Numbered from the stretch's first letter, positions 1-13,102 are shown. The stretch: 64,000 bases of DNA from Flavobacteriaceae bacterium (GCA_002862645.1 PKDQ01000024.1:53552-117551), one strand, 5' to 3'. Numbers and translations: made by a program. The notes: generated by a model not told the origin, from the sequence alone.

Positions 1-2
1 TC

Positions 3-2273
3 AATAATATCAAAACGGGGGAATACAACCTAGAAGTTTCGTTCATAGGATATGAAGTTTACAAAGTTGTAAATCTTTCATATAGGAAAACTTTAGATCT
101 TGGGGCAATAAAACTAACCCTAGGCAATCAACTAGATGATGTAGTTGTTTCAACAACACAAAAAACCATCATCAATAAAATTGATAAACAAATTTATAAT
201 CCAAAAGCATTCAAGAATGCACAAGGAGGAACAGCACTCGATGTGCTAAAAAACCTTCCTGCTATAAGTGTTAGCGGTAATGATGAATTGATTGTCAGGG
301 GCACCAGCGGCTTTGTGGTATTGCTCAACGGCAAGCCAACTCAGAGTAAGCCAACTACGATCATGGCACAACTACCGGCAAACGCCATTAGCAGTATTGA
401 ACTTATTACCGCCCCATCTGCCAAATATGACCCTGAGGGCAAGGCGGGAATCATCAATATAATAGCGACCAAGGGGGTTACTGAGGGCGTTTTTAGTCAA
501 TTAAACATCAAAGGTGGTTTCCCCTCTACAGAAACATATGGAAACGAATTAGCACACCAACGCTTTGGAATTGACGGAACGTACAATGTGAACAGAGAAA
601 AGTTAAATGTTTCCATCGGAGCAAATTACCAAAGAAACGATTTGGGTGGTAGACGCGAAGGTAATGTGTATACCATAATTGATGATGTGTTTACAGGGCT
701 TCCTTCAACGGGTGAGCGCAGTTTTGATGAAACCAATTACAACGGCCGTTTCACGCTCGAGTATACGCCCAACACATCAGACGAATTATCAGTTGGTTTT
801 TATGCAGGAAAAAGATCAAAAAAGCGATTAGCTGATATCGTTTATTTCAATAACCGAACCATTACCCCTCAAGGGAGTACAAACATCACGAAGCTTCCCT
901 CCTATTTTAACCACAATTTAAGAGAGCGTAAAAGCGATTTCATTTTAGGCAATATAGATTACACTCATTTTTTTCAAAACAAATCTGAACTTTCATTTTC
1001 GCTTTTATATGAATATACTTTATTGGGCGGGCCTACCTTTAATCAAAACTTAGGACATCCTGATAATGCCATATTATATCAAGACGAATACAACACGAAC
1101 GATAACCCATTATATGGCATACGAGCGCAAGTTGATTATATTTTTTCTCCTTTTGAAGGCGGAGAGATTGCAATGGGCTATCAATTCCGCAACCTAGACC
1201 ACAAAGGGGATTTTCTGTATGAACGCCGGACAAGCTTTACCGATCCATTTGTAATGGTGCCTGCATTTTCTAGTGAAGTGAACCTAGTTCGTGAAATACA
1301 TGCAGTTTATGGGCAACTATCAGCATCTAAGGGAGCATATGCTTACAATGTAGGCTTACGGATTGAGCAAATGAATCGAGATTTGATGCTAAAAGACAAA
1401 GCAAATACAATTGATGATACCCGAAATTATGCATTTACTAAGGCATATCCATCGGCTTCAATACAGTATACCATAAACGATAAGACCAAAGCCAAATTGG
1501 CTTACAGCAAACGAGTAGCCCGTACCACAACCTTTAAAATGAATCCTTTTCCTGAACGCGAGCATGCTGAAACCCTAGAGCAAGGTGATCCAGATCTAAA
1601 GCCTGAATTTATTGATTTAATTGAACTGGGCTTGGACAGAAAAATTTCTGATAATACCAGTGCTTTTGCTACTGCCTATTACCGCAATACAAAAAATGTG
1701 GTAAACCGAGTGAATACCGTGTACAGTAATACCATACTAAATCGCATTTATTCAAATGTGGGCAACGCCAAAACCTTTGGAATTGAGTTTGGAACACAGC
1801 TAAAGTTTGCTGCCAAATGGGATGGCTATTTTGGTGGGAATATCTATCATTATGATCTTAACGGTTCGTTTGACAACAGACCTGTGAACACAAAAACTAC
1901 GGTTTACAGTTTTAATGCAAACACCAATTATCGTTTTTGGGATAATGCCGCGGTTCAGTTTTCCATAAATTATATTTCGGACAGGGTAACAGCGCAAGGG
2001 GAAGATTCAAGATACTACACTCCTAACCTTAGCATTCAAAAATCGTTTTTAAACGACAAGCTCAAGGCCACTTTGCAATGGCTAAATATAGATTTGGGAG
2101 TATTAGACACCAATGAACAACGGATAACAACCTGGCGGGATAACGAATTTTTTACTACAACCAACTATATATACGAAGTAGATATGGTTACGTTAAACCT
2201 CTCGTATATATTCCAAAATGGAAAAAATAGATCCAATTTTATTGATAGCGAGTTTGGTAAAAGAGAATTTTAA
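3..2273 (+). CDS. Outer-membrane beta-barrel / TonB-dependent receptor family protein, 5' truncated by the window edge
   Basis: Frame is open from base 3 upstream of the listed Met (NNIKTGEYNLEVSFIGYEVYKVVNLS..., carboxypeptidase-regulatory-like), followed by plug (DVLKNLPAISVSGNDELIVRGTSGFVVLLNGKPTQ) and barrel sequence. Confidence 0.9.
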   Translation, partial: NNIKTGEYNLEVSFIGYEVYKVVNLSYRKTLDLGAIKLTLGNQLDDVVVSTTQKTIINKIDKQIYNPKAFKNAQGGTALDVLKNLPAISVSGNDELIVRGTSGFVVLLNGKPTQSKPTTIMAQLPANAISSIELITAPSAKYDPEGKAGIINIIATKGVTEGVFSQLNIKGGFPSTETYGNELAHQRFGIDGTYNVNREKLNVSIGANYQRNDLGGRREGNVYTIIDDVFTGLPSTGERSFDETNYNGRFTLEYTPNTSDELSVGFYAGKRSKKRLADIVYFNNRTITPQGSTNITKLPSYFNHNLRERKSDFILGNIDYTHFFQNKSELSFSLLYEYTLLGGPTFNQNLGHPDNAILYQDEYNTNDNPLYGIRAQVDYIFSPFEGGEIAMGYQFRNLDHKGDFLYERRTSFTDPFVMVPAFSSEVNLVREIHAVYGQLSASKGAYAYNVGLRIEQMNRDLMLKDKANTIDDTRNYAFTKAYPSASIQYTINDKTKAKLAYSKRVARTTTFKMNPFPEREHAETLEQGDPDLKPEFIDLIELGLDRKISDNTSAFATAYYRNTKNVVNRVNTVYSNTILNRIYSNVGNAKTFGIEFGTQLKFAAKWDGYFGGNIYHYDLNGSFDNRPVNTKTTVYSFNANTNYRFWDNAAVQFSINYISDRVTAQGEDSRYYTPNLSIQKSFLNDKLKATLQWLNIDLGVLDTNEQRITTWRDNEFFTTTNYIYEVDMVTLNLSYIFQNGKNRSNFIDSEFGKREF

Positions 2274-2300
2274 CCTGAGTTTTACAAAAATTATATGTGA

Positions 2301-2540
2301 ATGAAAAAACTGTTGTTTTTATTGGTGCTCTTGCTTTTATTCTCTTGTAAATCGGACGATAAATGTGGAGAAATTTTAGACAAGATCAGTACGTCTGAGC
2401 AGTATATTTTTGTGATCTGCTTCGATGGATGTGATCGAATTACTTCCAATGATTTCCAAGGAAGTATGCGAAGTGATGTTGAAGTAGATGCAGCAACTTT
2501 TGAGGAATTTAACGAGGGTGAAAACTATTGTGTAGAGTAA
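2301..2540 (+). CDS. Small putative lipoprotein, unknown function
   Basis: MKKLLFLLVLLLLFSCKSDD lipobox-like N-terminus. Confidence 0.6.
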   Translation: MKKLLFLLVLLLLFSCKSDDKCGEILDKISTSEQYIFVICFDGCDRITSNDFQGSMRSDVEVDAATFEEFNEGENYCVE

Positions 2541-2627
2541 CGCACATTTTTTTTTATAGTTTAACACAAGAAAGCGTCTCAATCCTCGTTTTTATATTAA
2601 TTTTAGACTCTTAAATATCTTTATAAA

Positions 2628-3491
2628 ATGAAAAGAACACGCATCTTATTAATTGTAATCCCTATACTTCTGGCCTCTTGTGTGTCTCAGAAGAAATACA
2701 CTGCTTTAGAATCTGACAACAAAGAAACCAAAGATCTGCTGAACTCCGCTACTGTTCGTCTTAATTCTTGTATAGACGAGAAGGCAAAAAGTGATGCAGA
2801 TGTTTCTGCGCTTCGTGACCAAATTACTTTCCTAAAAGCTAACAATCAAGAGCTTATTAATAATATGGGGAACTTAACAACGCTGTCTCAAAAAGGTGCT
2901 GAAAACCTTGAGCGTTCACTTGAGTCTCTAAAAGAAAAAGACATGCGTATTACTCGCATGCAAGATGCCGTCACGCGTAGGGACTCCGTTACCTTGGCAT
3001 TGGTAACTAGCCTAAAGGGTGCTCTTGTAGACATTAACGACTCTGATATTGAGGTTAATGTTGAAAAGGGTGTTGTGTTTATCTCCATCTCAGACAAGCT
3101 GCTATTTAGAAGCGGTAGCTACACTGTTACTGCACGTGCAAAAGAAGTCCTCGGAAAGGTTGCCCGGGTTATAAATGACAAAACAGACTTGGAGTTTATG
3201 GTTGAAGGACATACAGATAATGTACCTGTTAAAAAAGACAGCAATGTGCTTGTAGACAACTGGGATTTGAGTGTAAAACGCGCAACGGCTGTTGTACGAA
3301 TACTACAAAACGATTTCTTGGTTGATCCTGTGCGTATGACTGCAGCAGGACGGAGTTCTTATGTGCCACTCGAGGATAATGAAACCCTTGACGGTCGTGC
3401 CAAAAACCGTAGAACACGTATCGTTGTCTTACCAAAGCTTGATCAATTCTTCGATTTACTTGAAAAGGGTATGGAAGCTGCCTCCAAATAA
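2628..3491 (+). CDS. OmpA family lipoprotein with coiled coil
   Basis: Lipobox LLASC; C-terminal OmpA peptidoglycan-binding domain (EGHTDNVPV...AAGRSSYVPLEDNETLDGRAKNRRTRIVV). Confidence 0.9.
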   Translation: MKRTRILLIVIPILLASCVSQKKYTALESDNKETKDLLNSATVRLNSCIDEKAKSDADVSALRDQITFLKANNQELINNMGNLTTLSQKGAENLERSLESLKEKDMRITRMQDAVTRRDSVTLALVTSLKGALVDINDSDIEVNVEKGVVFISISDKLLFRSGSYTVTARAKEVLGKVARVINDKTDLEFMVEGHTDNVPVKKDSNVLVDNWDLSVKRATAVVRILQNDFLVDPVRMTAAGRSSYVPLEDNETLDGRAKNRRTRIVVLPKLDQFFDLLEKGMEAASK

Positions 3492-3504
3492 GGCCTAAAA
3501 CACT

Positions 3505-3537
3505 AAAAAAAAAGCCACTTTAGGGTGGCTTTTTTTT
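3505..3537. terminator. Bidirectional intrinsic terminator between convergent ompA-like and uvrD/pcrA genes
   Basis: AAAAAAGCCAC-TTTAGG-GTGGCTTTTTTTT hairpin with A/T tracts on both sides; overlaps the uvrD stop. Confidence 0.9.
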
Positions 3538-5842
3538 ATGTAACTACCTTAAGTTTTGCGAAACGCAACAGCACATTCTTTTCCCCAGATTGATCAAAAC
3601 GGATAAGGGCTTTTGCATCATTACCTACCCCATCGGTACTTAAAACGGTTCCAAATCCAAAGCGGCTGTGTGAAACCCGGATTCCCTGCTGGATTTCGGA
3701 CAAGTCTAATGTGGGCCCACTACTAGCTGCCGCTTTAGATACAGATTTCATACGTGCTTTAGGGGGTACTGCAGCTGTGGGTTTCTTTTTTAGAGGCGGT
3801 TTAAAGCGAACCTTGTTTGGATCTGGCGCATCAAAAACGGAGGTGTCCATAAAAGGCTTAAACGAATAATCGTCTTGCAACACTTGATTGTCAATGTAAG
3901 CCTCGTCAATTTCTACCAAAAACCTACTGGGTTCTGCATCAATTATTTTTCCCCACCGATATCTAGACAACGTATAGGTTAACGTAACCCGTTTTTCAGC
4001 ACGGGTAAGTGCCACATAGAATAACCTTCGTTCTTCCTCAAGTTCTGCTCTGGTGTTAACACTCATGGCAGAGGGGAATAAATCTTCCTCCAGACCAACG
4101 ATATACACGTTAGGAAACTCCAAACCTTTGGCAAGATGAATGGTCATAAGCGAAACCGCTTGCTGATCCTTGACCTCGTTATCAAAGTCAGTAGCCAAGG
4201 CAACATCTTCTAGAAACTCAACCAAAGAGCCCGTAGCATCAACCAATTCACGCTGTCCTTCAACAAAATCTTTGATACCATTCAACAATTCTTCAATGTT
4301 CTCAATACGGGTAACGGCTTCTGGGGTTCCTTCCTTTTTAAGCTCTGAAACCAATCCCACCTTCTTGGTGACCACATCGGCCAATTCAAAAGCATCTAAT
4401 GTGGTGAGTTGCGTTTTAATCGATTCTATAAGGGTGTAGAAGTCTTGCAACTTGGTTCGTGTCCCCGCATTGATATTAAGGGGAAGTTCTTGTACCTTCT
4501 CCAACACCTGATATAGCGTACAATCGTGCGTCTTTGCTGCTACAATAAGTTTGTTGATGGTGGTTTGCCCAATGCCCCGCATGGGATAGTTTATTACGCG
4601 TTTTAAACTTTCTTCATCATTAGAATTGATTAGCAAGCGCAAATAGGCCAATACGTCTTTAATTTCCTTGCGTTGGTAGAAAGAAACACCTCCATACACA
4701 CGATAAGGAATATTACGCTTTCGCAAGGCGTCTTCCATAGCACGAGACTGTGCATTCGTGCGATACAATATAGCATAATTCTCATAGCCCTGTTGGGTTT
4801 GCATCGCACGTTCAAAAATATCACCTGCAACATAACGACCCTCCTCTCCATCTGTTAGACTGCGATGTAAAATGATTTTATGTCCCTCAGGATTATCTGT
4901 CCAAACGTTCTTTTCTAGCCTGTTTTGATTATGTGCAATTACGGCATTAGCCGCCTGAACTATGGTTTTGGAAGAACGATAGTTCTGTTCCAGCCGATAC
5001 ACGGCAGCATCGTCGTAGTCACGTTGAAAATTGAGAATATTCTGAATGTTTGCCCCGCGAAAGGCATAGATACTTTGGGCATCGTCGCCTACCACACAAA
5101 CGTTTTGATAGCGATCTGCCAAAGCCCGTACAATCAAGTATTGAGAGTGGTTGGTATCTTGGTACTCATCAACTAAAATATAGCGAAAACGCTCTTGATA
5201 TTTGGCAAGAACGTCTGGAAATCTATTTAACAACTCATTGGTTTTAAGAAGTAGATCGTCAAAATCCATGGCGCCAGCCTTAAAGCAACGGTCTACATAT
5301 TCTTTGTAGATACTACCCATTTCCGGACGTTTGGATTCCCGATCTGCCTCCACTAGTTCTGGGTTGTTGTAGTAGGCACGCACAGTAATCAGGCTGTTCT
5401 TAAATGATGAGATGCGCGAACGAATTTGTTTCACCTTATACAGGTCTTTATCGAGTTGTAACTCTTTGATGATGGAGCTCAACAAACGCTCGGAATCTTG
5501 GGTGTCGTAAATCGTAAAGCTTGAGGGATAGCCCAAACGGTCAGCTTCCGCACGCAGGATGCGAGCAAACACAGAATGAAAAGTACCCATCCAAAGATTT
5601 TTGGATTCGCTCTCACCAACAATTTGCGCAATCCGTGCCTTCATTTCGCGTGCCGCTTTGTTGGTAAAGGTCAATGCTAGAATGGAAAAGGAATCAACTC
5701 CTTGCTGCATCAAATAGGCAATACGGTATGTAAGCACACGTGTCTTACCAGAACCAGCGCCTGCAATAACCATAAGTGGTCCGTCTTTGTGGACAGTAGG
5801 TTTTTGCTGGGCTTCATTAAGCAGCTTGAAGTAATCTTCCAA
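3536..5842 (-). CDS. pcrA: UvrD/PcrA-type superfamily 1 DNA helicase
   Basis: GAGSGKT Walker A, LVDEYQDTN, QNYRSS, VSLMTIHLAKGLEFPNVYIVGLEEDLFPS motifs. Confidence 0.93.
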   Translation of the reverse strand: MEDYFKLLNEAQQKPTVHKDGPLMVIAGAGSGKTRVLTYRIAYLMQQGVDSFSILALTFTNKAAREMKARIAQIVGESESKNLWMGTFHSVFARILRAEADRLGYPSSFTIYDTQDSERLLSSIIKELQLDKDLYKVKQIRSRISSFKNSLITVRAYYNNPELVEADRESKRPEMGSIYKEYVDRCFKAGAMDFDDLLLKTNELLNRFPDVLAKYQERFRYILVDEYQDTNHSQYLIVRALADRYQNVCVVGDDAQSIYAFRGANIQNILNFQRDYDDAAVYRLEQNYRSSKTIVQAANAVIAHNQNRLEKNVWTDNPEGHKIILHRSLTDGEEGRYVAGDIFERAMQTQQGYENYAILYRTNAQSRAMEDALRKRNIPYRVYGGVSFYQRKEIKDVLAYLRLLINSNDEESLKRVINYPMRGIGQTTINKLIVAAKTHDCTLYQVLEKVQELPLNINAGTRTKLQDFYTLIESIKTQLTTLDAFELADVVTKKVGLVSELKKEGTPEAVTRIENIEELLNGIKDFVEGQRELVDATGSLVEFLEDVALATDFDNEVKDQQAVSLMTIHLAKGLEFPNVYIVGLEEDLFPSAMSVNTRAELEEERRLFYVALTRAEKRVTLTYTLSRYRWGKIIDAEPSRFLVEIDEAYIDNQVLQDDYSFKPFMDTSVFDAPDPNKVRFKPPLKKKPTAAVPPKARMKSVSKAAASSGPTLDLSEIQQGIRVSHSRFGFGTVLSTDGVGNDAKALIRFDQSGEKNVLLRFAKLKVVT

Positions 5843-5936
5843 CGTATTTAATTTAAAGTGAAAATAGCCAAACCCATACGGTTGATAAAGAAGCCTAAGG
5901 AATAGTTATTAACAGGAAACTGCTATCTTCGTTTTT

Positions 5937-8036
5937 ATGTCGGGATTGTTACAAAAACCTATCGAATATCTTAAAGGCGTTGGTCCAAACAGAGCTCAAT
6001 TACTCAAAAAAGAATTGGGCCTTTACACCTTACAAGATATTCTTTACTTTTTTCCACATCGCTATATTGACAAAAGCACATATTATACGCCGGCAGAACT
6101 CCCCCAAACCACAGCAGATGTTCAAGTATTGGGGAGCATCACCCATATTGAAACCGTTAAGCAAAAACGAGGCAGTCGCTTGGTCGCTACTTTTACGGAT
6201 GGTCAGCACAGTATGGAACTAGTTTGGTTTCGGGGTCAACAATGGATCCAAAAATCACTACAACTCAATACACCCTATATGGTATTTGGACGCCTCAATT
6301 GGTATGGAAAAAAGTGTTCCATTCCGCATCCAGAACTAGAGCTTATAGCAGATCACGAACAACGCAAAGGAAATTTTCAGCCGGTTTATCCATCAACAGA
6401 AAACCTGACTAAAAGTGGCATTACTCAGCGCATTGTGCGACAAATAGTAGAAAATCTATTCGACGAGATGCAAAATAATTTACAAGAAGTGTTGTCCGAT
6501 GAGCTACGAAACACCTATCAGTTGATAGAGAAAAATGAAGCCCTAAAAACCATTCACTTTCCGCAATCACAGGAAGCATTAGCACGTGCACAATATCGAA
6601 TGAAATTTGAAGAATTGTTTTTTATACAGCTTCAATTAGGCCTAAAAAAACAGCATCGTAAAGAGCGCATAAAAGGCATACCCTTTCCTAAAATCGGAAC
6701 CTATTTCAATCGTTTTTTTCATGAGCACCTACCCTTTCCCTTAACCGAAGCACAAAAACGAGTCGTGCGGGAAATTAGAGCTGACTTAAACAGTCAGGCA
6801 CAAATGAACAGGTTGCTACAGGGTGATGTTGGTTCGGGTAAAACCATCGTAGCCGTACTCTGTATGTTAATGGCCTTGGACAATAATTTTCAAGCCACTC
6901 TAGTAGCGCCCACCGAAATTTTAGCACTACAGCACTACAACGGCATAAAGGCGCTATTGGCGCCTCTTGGTGTCGAAATGGGTTTACTCACCGGGTCTGT
7001 AACCAAGAAAGCGCGTGAACCACTTTTTGAAAAATTGGCAAATGGTCAATTGCAAATACTTATTGGTACCCATGCTGTACTTGAAGAAACTGTACATTTT
7101 AAACAACTCGGACTGGCTATAGTTGATGAACAGCATCGTTTCGGGGTGGCACAGCGTGCTAAACTTTGGCGAAAAAACAGCACTCCTCCAAACATATTAG
7201 TCATGACAGCCACGCCCATACCCAGAACCTTGGCTATGACCGCTTATGGCGATTTAGATCTATCGGTAATTGATGAATTGCCACCAGGTAGAAAGCCCAT
7301 TACCACAACGCATCGATTTGACAGCAAACGCTTGGCTGTATTTCAATTTATGCGAGAGGAAATTGCCAAGGGCCGACAAGTGTATGTTGTTTATCCGCTT
7401 ATTCAAGAATCTAAAGTTTTGGACTACAAAGATTTGATGGACGGTTATGAAAGTATTGAGCGCGAGTTTCCGCTTCCAGACTTTCAAGTAAGCATCGTTC
7501 ACGGCAGGATGAATGCCCAAGACAAAGCATATGAAATGGAGCGTTTTATTTCTAAAAAAACACAAATCATGGTGGCCACTACGGTTATTGAGGTCGGAGT
7601 TGATGTGCCCAATGCTAGCATTATGATTATTGAAAGTGCCGAGCGCTTTGGCTTATCGCAACTTCACCAACTCAGAGGGCGTGTTGGACGTGGAGCAAGT
7701 AAGAGTTACTGTATTTTGATGACAGGATCTAAACTAAGTCAGGATGCGCAAACACGCATACAAACCATGGTTAGAACACAAGACGGCTTCGAATTAGCAG
7801 AAGTAGATTTGTCGCTTCGCGGACCCGGAGATGTCATGGGCACTCAGCAAAGTGGGGTTTTACCGTTTCTGATTGCTAATCTGAAAAAAGATGTAAACAT
7901 TCTAAAAACAGTACGTCATGCTGTAGATGATTTACTCCAAAATGATCCAAATTTATCTCTTTCAATAAACGAAAACATCCGCTTGGCACTCTCGCTAACC
8001 CAACAAGGAAAAAGTATTTGGAAGTACATTGGGTAA
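5937..8036 (+). CDS. recG: ATP-dependent DNA helicase RecG
   Basis: GDVGSGKTIVA, VDEQHRFGV, MTATPIPRTLAMT, QLRGRVGRG motifs; N-terminal wedge domain. Confidence 0.96.
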   Translation: MSGLLQKPIEYLKGVGPNRAQLLKKELGLYTLQDILYFFPHRYIDKSTYYTPAELPQTTADVQVLGSITHIETVKQKRGSRLVATFTDGQHSMELVWFRGQQWIQKSLQLNTPYMVFGRLNWYGKKCSIPHPELELIADHEQRKGNFQPVYPSTENLTKSGITQRIVRQIVENLFDEMQNNLQEVLSDELRNTYQLIEKNEALKTIHFPQSQEALARAQYRMKFEELFFIQLQLGLKKQHRKERIKGIPFPKIGTYFNRFFHEHLPFPLTEAQKRVVREIRADLNSQAQMNRLLQGDVGSGKTIVAVLCMLMALDNNFQATLVAPTEILALQHYNGIKALLAPLGVEMGLLTGSVTKKAREPLFEKLANGQLQILIGTHAVLEETVHFKQLGLAIVDEQHRFGVAQRAKLWRKNSTPPNILVMTATPIPRTLAMTAYGDLDLSVIDELPPGRKPITTTHRFDSKRLAVFQFMREEIAKGRQVYVVYPLIQESKVLDYKDLMDGYESIEREFPLPDFQVSIVHGRMNAQDKAYEMERFISKKTQIMVATTVIEVGVDVPNASIMIIESAERFGLSQLHQLRGRVGRGASKSYCILMTGSKLSQDAQTRIQTMVRTQDGFELAEVDLSLRGPGDVMGTQQSGVLPFLIANLKKDVNILKTVRHAVDDLLQNDPNLSLSINENIRLALSLTQQGKSIWKYIG

Positions 8037-8063
8037 ATACTACCCAAAAAACCATCTTAATTG

Positions 8064-8071
8064 TATCTTTG
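8064..8071 (+). promoter_or_regulatory. Putative -7 promoter element of pheT
   Basis: TATCTTTG matches Bacteroidota TAnnTTTG; 17 nt before the pheT ATG. Confidence 0.5.
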
Positions 8072-8088
8072 TTGTTCAAATAATACGC

Positions 8089-10497
8089 ATGCAGATTTCT
8101 TTTAACTGGTTACGAGATTTCATAAAAACCGATTTAAGTGCTTCAGAAGTAGGTGAAATACTGACCGATCTGGGTTTAGAAGTTGAGGGAATTAATCAAT
8201 ACCAATCCATTCCAGGTGGGCTAGAAGGCGTTGTCATTGGTAAAATAGTGACTTGCGAAAATCACCCTAATGCCGATAAACTCAAGATCACACAAGTTGA
8301 TATAGGTGAGGTGGAACATGTGCAAATTGTATGCGGAGCACCCAATGTAGCTGCTGGTCAAACGGTTCCAGTAGCCACGATCGGCACAACACTTTATGCC
8401 GAAAATGGAGAGTCTTTCACCATTAAAAAAAGTAAGATCCGAGGAAAATTAAGCCAAGGAATGATTTGTGCCGAAGACGAATTAGGTCTGGGGCAAAGCC
8501 ACGAAGGCATCATGGTACTCGAAAATCATCACAAGGCTGGCAAAGCCTGTAAAGAAGTTTTTGAAATCGTTACCGATGAGATATTTGAAATTGGGCTTAC
8601 CCCAAACCGATCTGATGCGATGAGCCATTTTGGTGTAGCTAGAGATTTACGCGCAGCACTAGCCCAAAAGGAAGATACCACTACACTTATTACGCCTTCC
8701 ATAAGTTCGTTTCATACCAACAACTACAAAGGGGCAATCAAAATAGATATTTGCGATACTGATGCCGCACCGCGTTATTGTGGTTTACGCATAACGGGGC
8801 TTGAGGTAAAGCCTTCACCCGAACACATACAACATCGTCTCAAGGCAATAGGACTTAAACCCATCAACAATATCGTCGATGCCACAAATTATGTCTTACA
8901 TGAAATGGGGCAGCCATTACACGCTTTTGATGGGGCTAAAATAAACAGTGGTGTGGTACGTGTTCAAAAACTAAAAGAAGGAACTCCCTTTATTACTTTA
9001 GACGGCGTTGAACGTAAACTAAGTAGCGAAGACTTGGTTATATGCAATGGCGATACACCTATGTGTTTGGCAGGTGTCTTTGGAGGCTTAAACTCTGGAG
9101 TAACAGCGCAGACAACAGAAATATTTTTAGAAAGTGCTTATTTTAATCCTGTCAGTATTCGAAAAACAGCCAAACGCCACGGACTAAGCACAGATGCTTC
9201 GTTTCGTTATGAACGCGGAATTGATATCGAATTGGTCGAATATTGCTTAAAAAGAGCCGCCATACTTATTCAAGAAGTTGCCGGCGGAGTGGTGAGCTCT
9301 GAAATTATAAATGAATACCCAAATAAGCATAAACCACATCAAATTTTATTGAAATATGACTACATTAATACATTGATAGGTCACGAAATTCCGAGAGAAA
9401 AAATTAAAAAAATCATTCAGGATTTAGATATTAAAATTGCGCATGTAACTGAAACTTCGGTTGGTTTAGAAGTGCCTACTTACCGTGCAGATGTTCGTAG
9501 ACCTGCCGATATCGTCGAAGAGGTTTTAAGGGTGTATGGCTACAATAATATTCCAACAGGAAACAAACTTAACAGCTCTATTCCTGACCTAACCAAAAAC
9601 AATACCAATCAGATAGAAACACGCATTTCCCAACAACTTGTTGCTCAAGGGTTTTATGAGATTTACAACAACTCACTGACCTCTCCCAAACATGGTAGCG
9701 ACACCACTAATATGGTAGAAATACTCAACCCATTGAGTAGTGAGCTATCGGTAATGCGGACCAACCTTATCTATGGCATGTTAGAAGTCCTACAATTTAA
9801 TATTAACCGACAACAACAAGACTTGCGCTTTTTTGAATTTGGAAATCAATATCACAAAACGGCAGAAGGAACCAAACAAAAAGCTACACTTGACATGGTG
9901 GTTACCGGTAACCAATTGCAGAATAACTGGGTAGTTTCAGCGCATAAATCCGATTTCTTTTTTCTAAAGGGAATCGTAAATAGCTTATTAAATCGTTTGG
10001 GGATTAACGCAAAAGAAACACCAGGAGACAATCCTAGTTTTAAAGAGAGTATAACATTGAGTGTGGGTAAAACTATATTGGGTACTTATGGCTGGATTGA
10101 TTTAAAAAACTTTAAGGACATTGCTATTGACCAAGACGTATTTGCTTGCACCCTATCGATAGATGCACTCGTACAGTTTATAACGCAGAAGGTTGAAGTA
10201 GCTAGACTCTCTAAATTTCCATCGGTTCATCGAGATCTTGCGCTATTGGTAGACAAAAGCACGTCTTTTAAAGAGTTATATCAAATTGCACAGAAAACTG
10301 AACGGCATTTACTTGAAGACATTGGCCTATTTGATGTGTTTACAGGCAAAGGAGTTCCTGAGGGAAAAAAATCCTATGCGCTTAATTTTACCTTGCGTGA
10401 TAAGGAAAAAACACTTACCGACAAGCTGATTGATAAGACCATGCAAAAAATCGCAGACCAATATCATAAACAATTAGGTGCTGAGCTCAGAAAATAA
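8089..10497 (+). CDS. pheT: Phenylalanyl-tRNA synthetase beta subunit
   Basis: MQISFNWLRDFIKTDLS start; tRNA-binding domain, B3/B4, B5 and ferredoxin-fold anticodon-binding domains. Track start at 8029 lies inside recG and is probably too early. Confidence 0.95.
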   Translation: MQISFNWLRDFIKTDLSASEVGEILTDLGLEVEGINQYQSIPGGLEGVVIGKIVTCENHPNADKLKITQVDIGEVEHVQIVCGAPNVAAGQTVPVATIGTTLYAENGESFTIKKSKIRGKLSQGMICAEDELGLGQSHEGIMVLENHHKAGKACKEVFEIVTDEIFEIGLTPNRSDAMSHFGVARDLRAALAQKEDTTTLITPSISSFHTNNYKGAIKIDICDTDAAPRYCGLRITGLEVKPSPEHIQHRLKAIGLKPINNIVDATNYVLHEMGQPLHAFDGAKINSGVVRVQKLKEGTPFITLDGVERKLSSEDLVICNGDTPMCLAGVFGGLNSGVTAQTTEIFLESAYFNPVSIRKTAKRHGLSTDASFRYERGIDIELVEYCLKRAAILIQEVAGGVVSSEIINEYPNKHKPHQILLKYDYINTLIGHEIPREKIKKIIQDLDIKIAHVTETSVGLEVPTYRADVRRPADIVEEVLRVYGYNNIPTGNKLNSSIPDLTKNNTNQIETRISQQLVAQGFYEIYNNSLTSPKHGSDTTNMVEILNPLSSELSVMRTNLIYGMLEVLQFNINRQQQDLRFFEFGNQYHKTAEGTKQKATLDMVVTGNQLQNNWVVSAHKSDFFFLKGIVNSLLNRLGINAKETPGDNPSFKESITLSVGKTILGTYGWIDLKNFKDIAIDQDVFACTLSIDALVQFITQKVEVARLSKFPSVHRDLALLVDKSTSFKELYQIAQKTERHLLEDIGLFDVFTGKGVPEGKKSYALNFTLRDKEKTLTDKLIDKTMQKIADQYHKQLGAELRK

Positions 10498-10500
10498 CAT

Positions 10501-10551
10501 TGTTTAACAGATGTTAAACATTTGATTATATGATAGTTATGCGTATATTTG
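10501..10551 (+). promoter_or_regulatory. Promoter with adjacent perfect palindrome (candidate operator)
   Basis: TGTTTAAC-agat-GTTAAACA at 10501-10520, then TTTG (10521-10524), 19 nt, TATATTTG (10544-10551). Confidence 0.55.
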
Positions 10552-10572
10552 AAAATTGCTAAAAGAAATACT

Positions 10573-11207
10573 ATGTTTACTCAAACAGATATTTATCAAG
10601 AACTAAACAAAGTCAAAGCAGTTGATCAAGCTCCTTTAACTACATCAACTTTAAACAACTTTGATTTGGATAAACTTGAATCCAATCGTGTGTATCATAT
10701 AAGTCAAATAAAGAAAACGTGTATTGATTTCAGATTGCGTTTCTTGGATGCCACTTTGTTTAAAGGAGGATTTCCTGTTGAAGCTGTATCACAAATCAAA
10801 TCCATTGAGGCCACGCACAATACCGTCCTTTCTGATCTTAAGATTATGGCCCCCTCGAAGCTTTTTAAATTAGAAAATGCCGACGATCCGCTGCTATTTG
10901 CTCCTATGGGCAATGGTTATTATTACCTGATTCACCAATGGGGCGATGACTTGCACCCGTTCCGCAAAGCCATGGTGTGGCCATTTAAAAATATTATTAC
11001 TGCTTGCATATCATTATTGGTGTTTAGTTTTTTTCTAAGCTTTTTTGTTCCCATGTCGTTATTTACGCCCAATCCGACGACAAGTGATTTCATTATGATT
11101 TACTTTTTCATGTTCAAAGCGGTAGCTGCAATTGTAGTTTATTATACATTTGCCAGAGGCAAGAACTTTAATAGAGCTATTTGGAATAGCAAATACTATA
11201 ACAGCTG

Positions 11208-11208
<1 letters not shown>
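10573..11208 (+). CDS. Conserved-type hypothetical membrane protein with two C-terminal TM segments
   Basis: MFTQTDIYQELNKVKAVDQ start after the promoter; the track's TTG start at 10549 overlaps the -7 box. Confidence 0.75.
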
Positions 11209-13033
<1,825 letters not shown>

Positions 13034-13053
13034 TTAATTTTTTGCAAAAATAG

Positions 13054-13083
13054 AAAAGCCCACAGAAATACTGCGAGCTTTTT
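13054..13083 (-). terminator. Intrinsic terminator downstream of the transaldolase gene
   Basis: Minus-strand RNA AAAAGCUCGCAG-UAUUU-CUGUGGGCUUUU forms a 12-bp stem including two GU pairs, ending in a U-tract. Confidence 0.65.
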
Positions 13084-13102
13084 AAATATGATTGTATTTG
13101 TT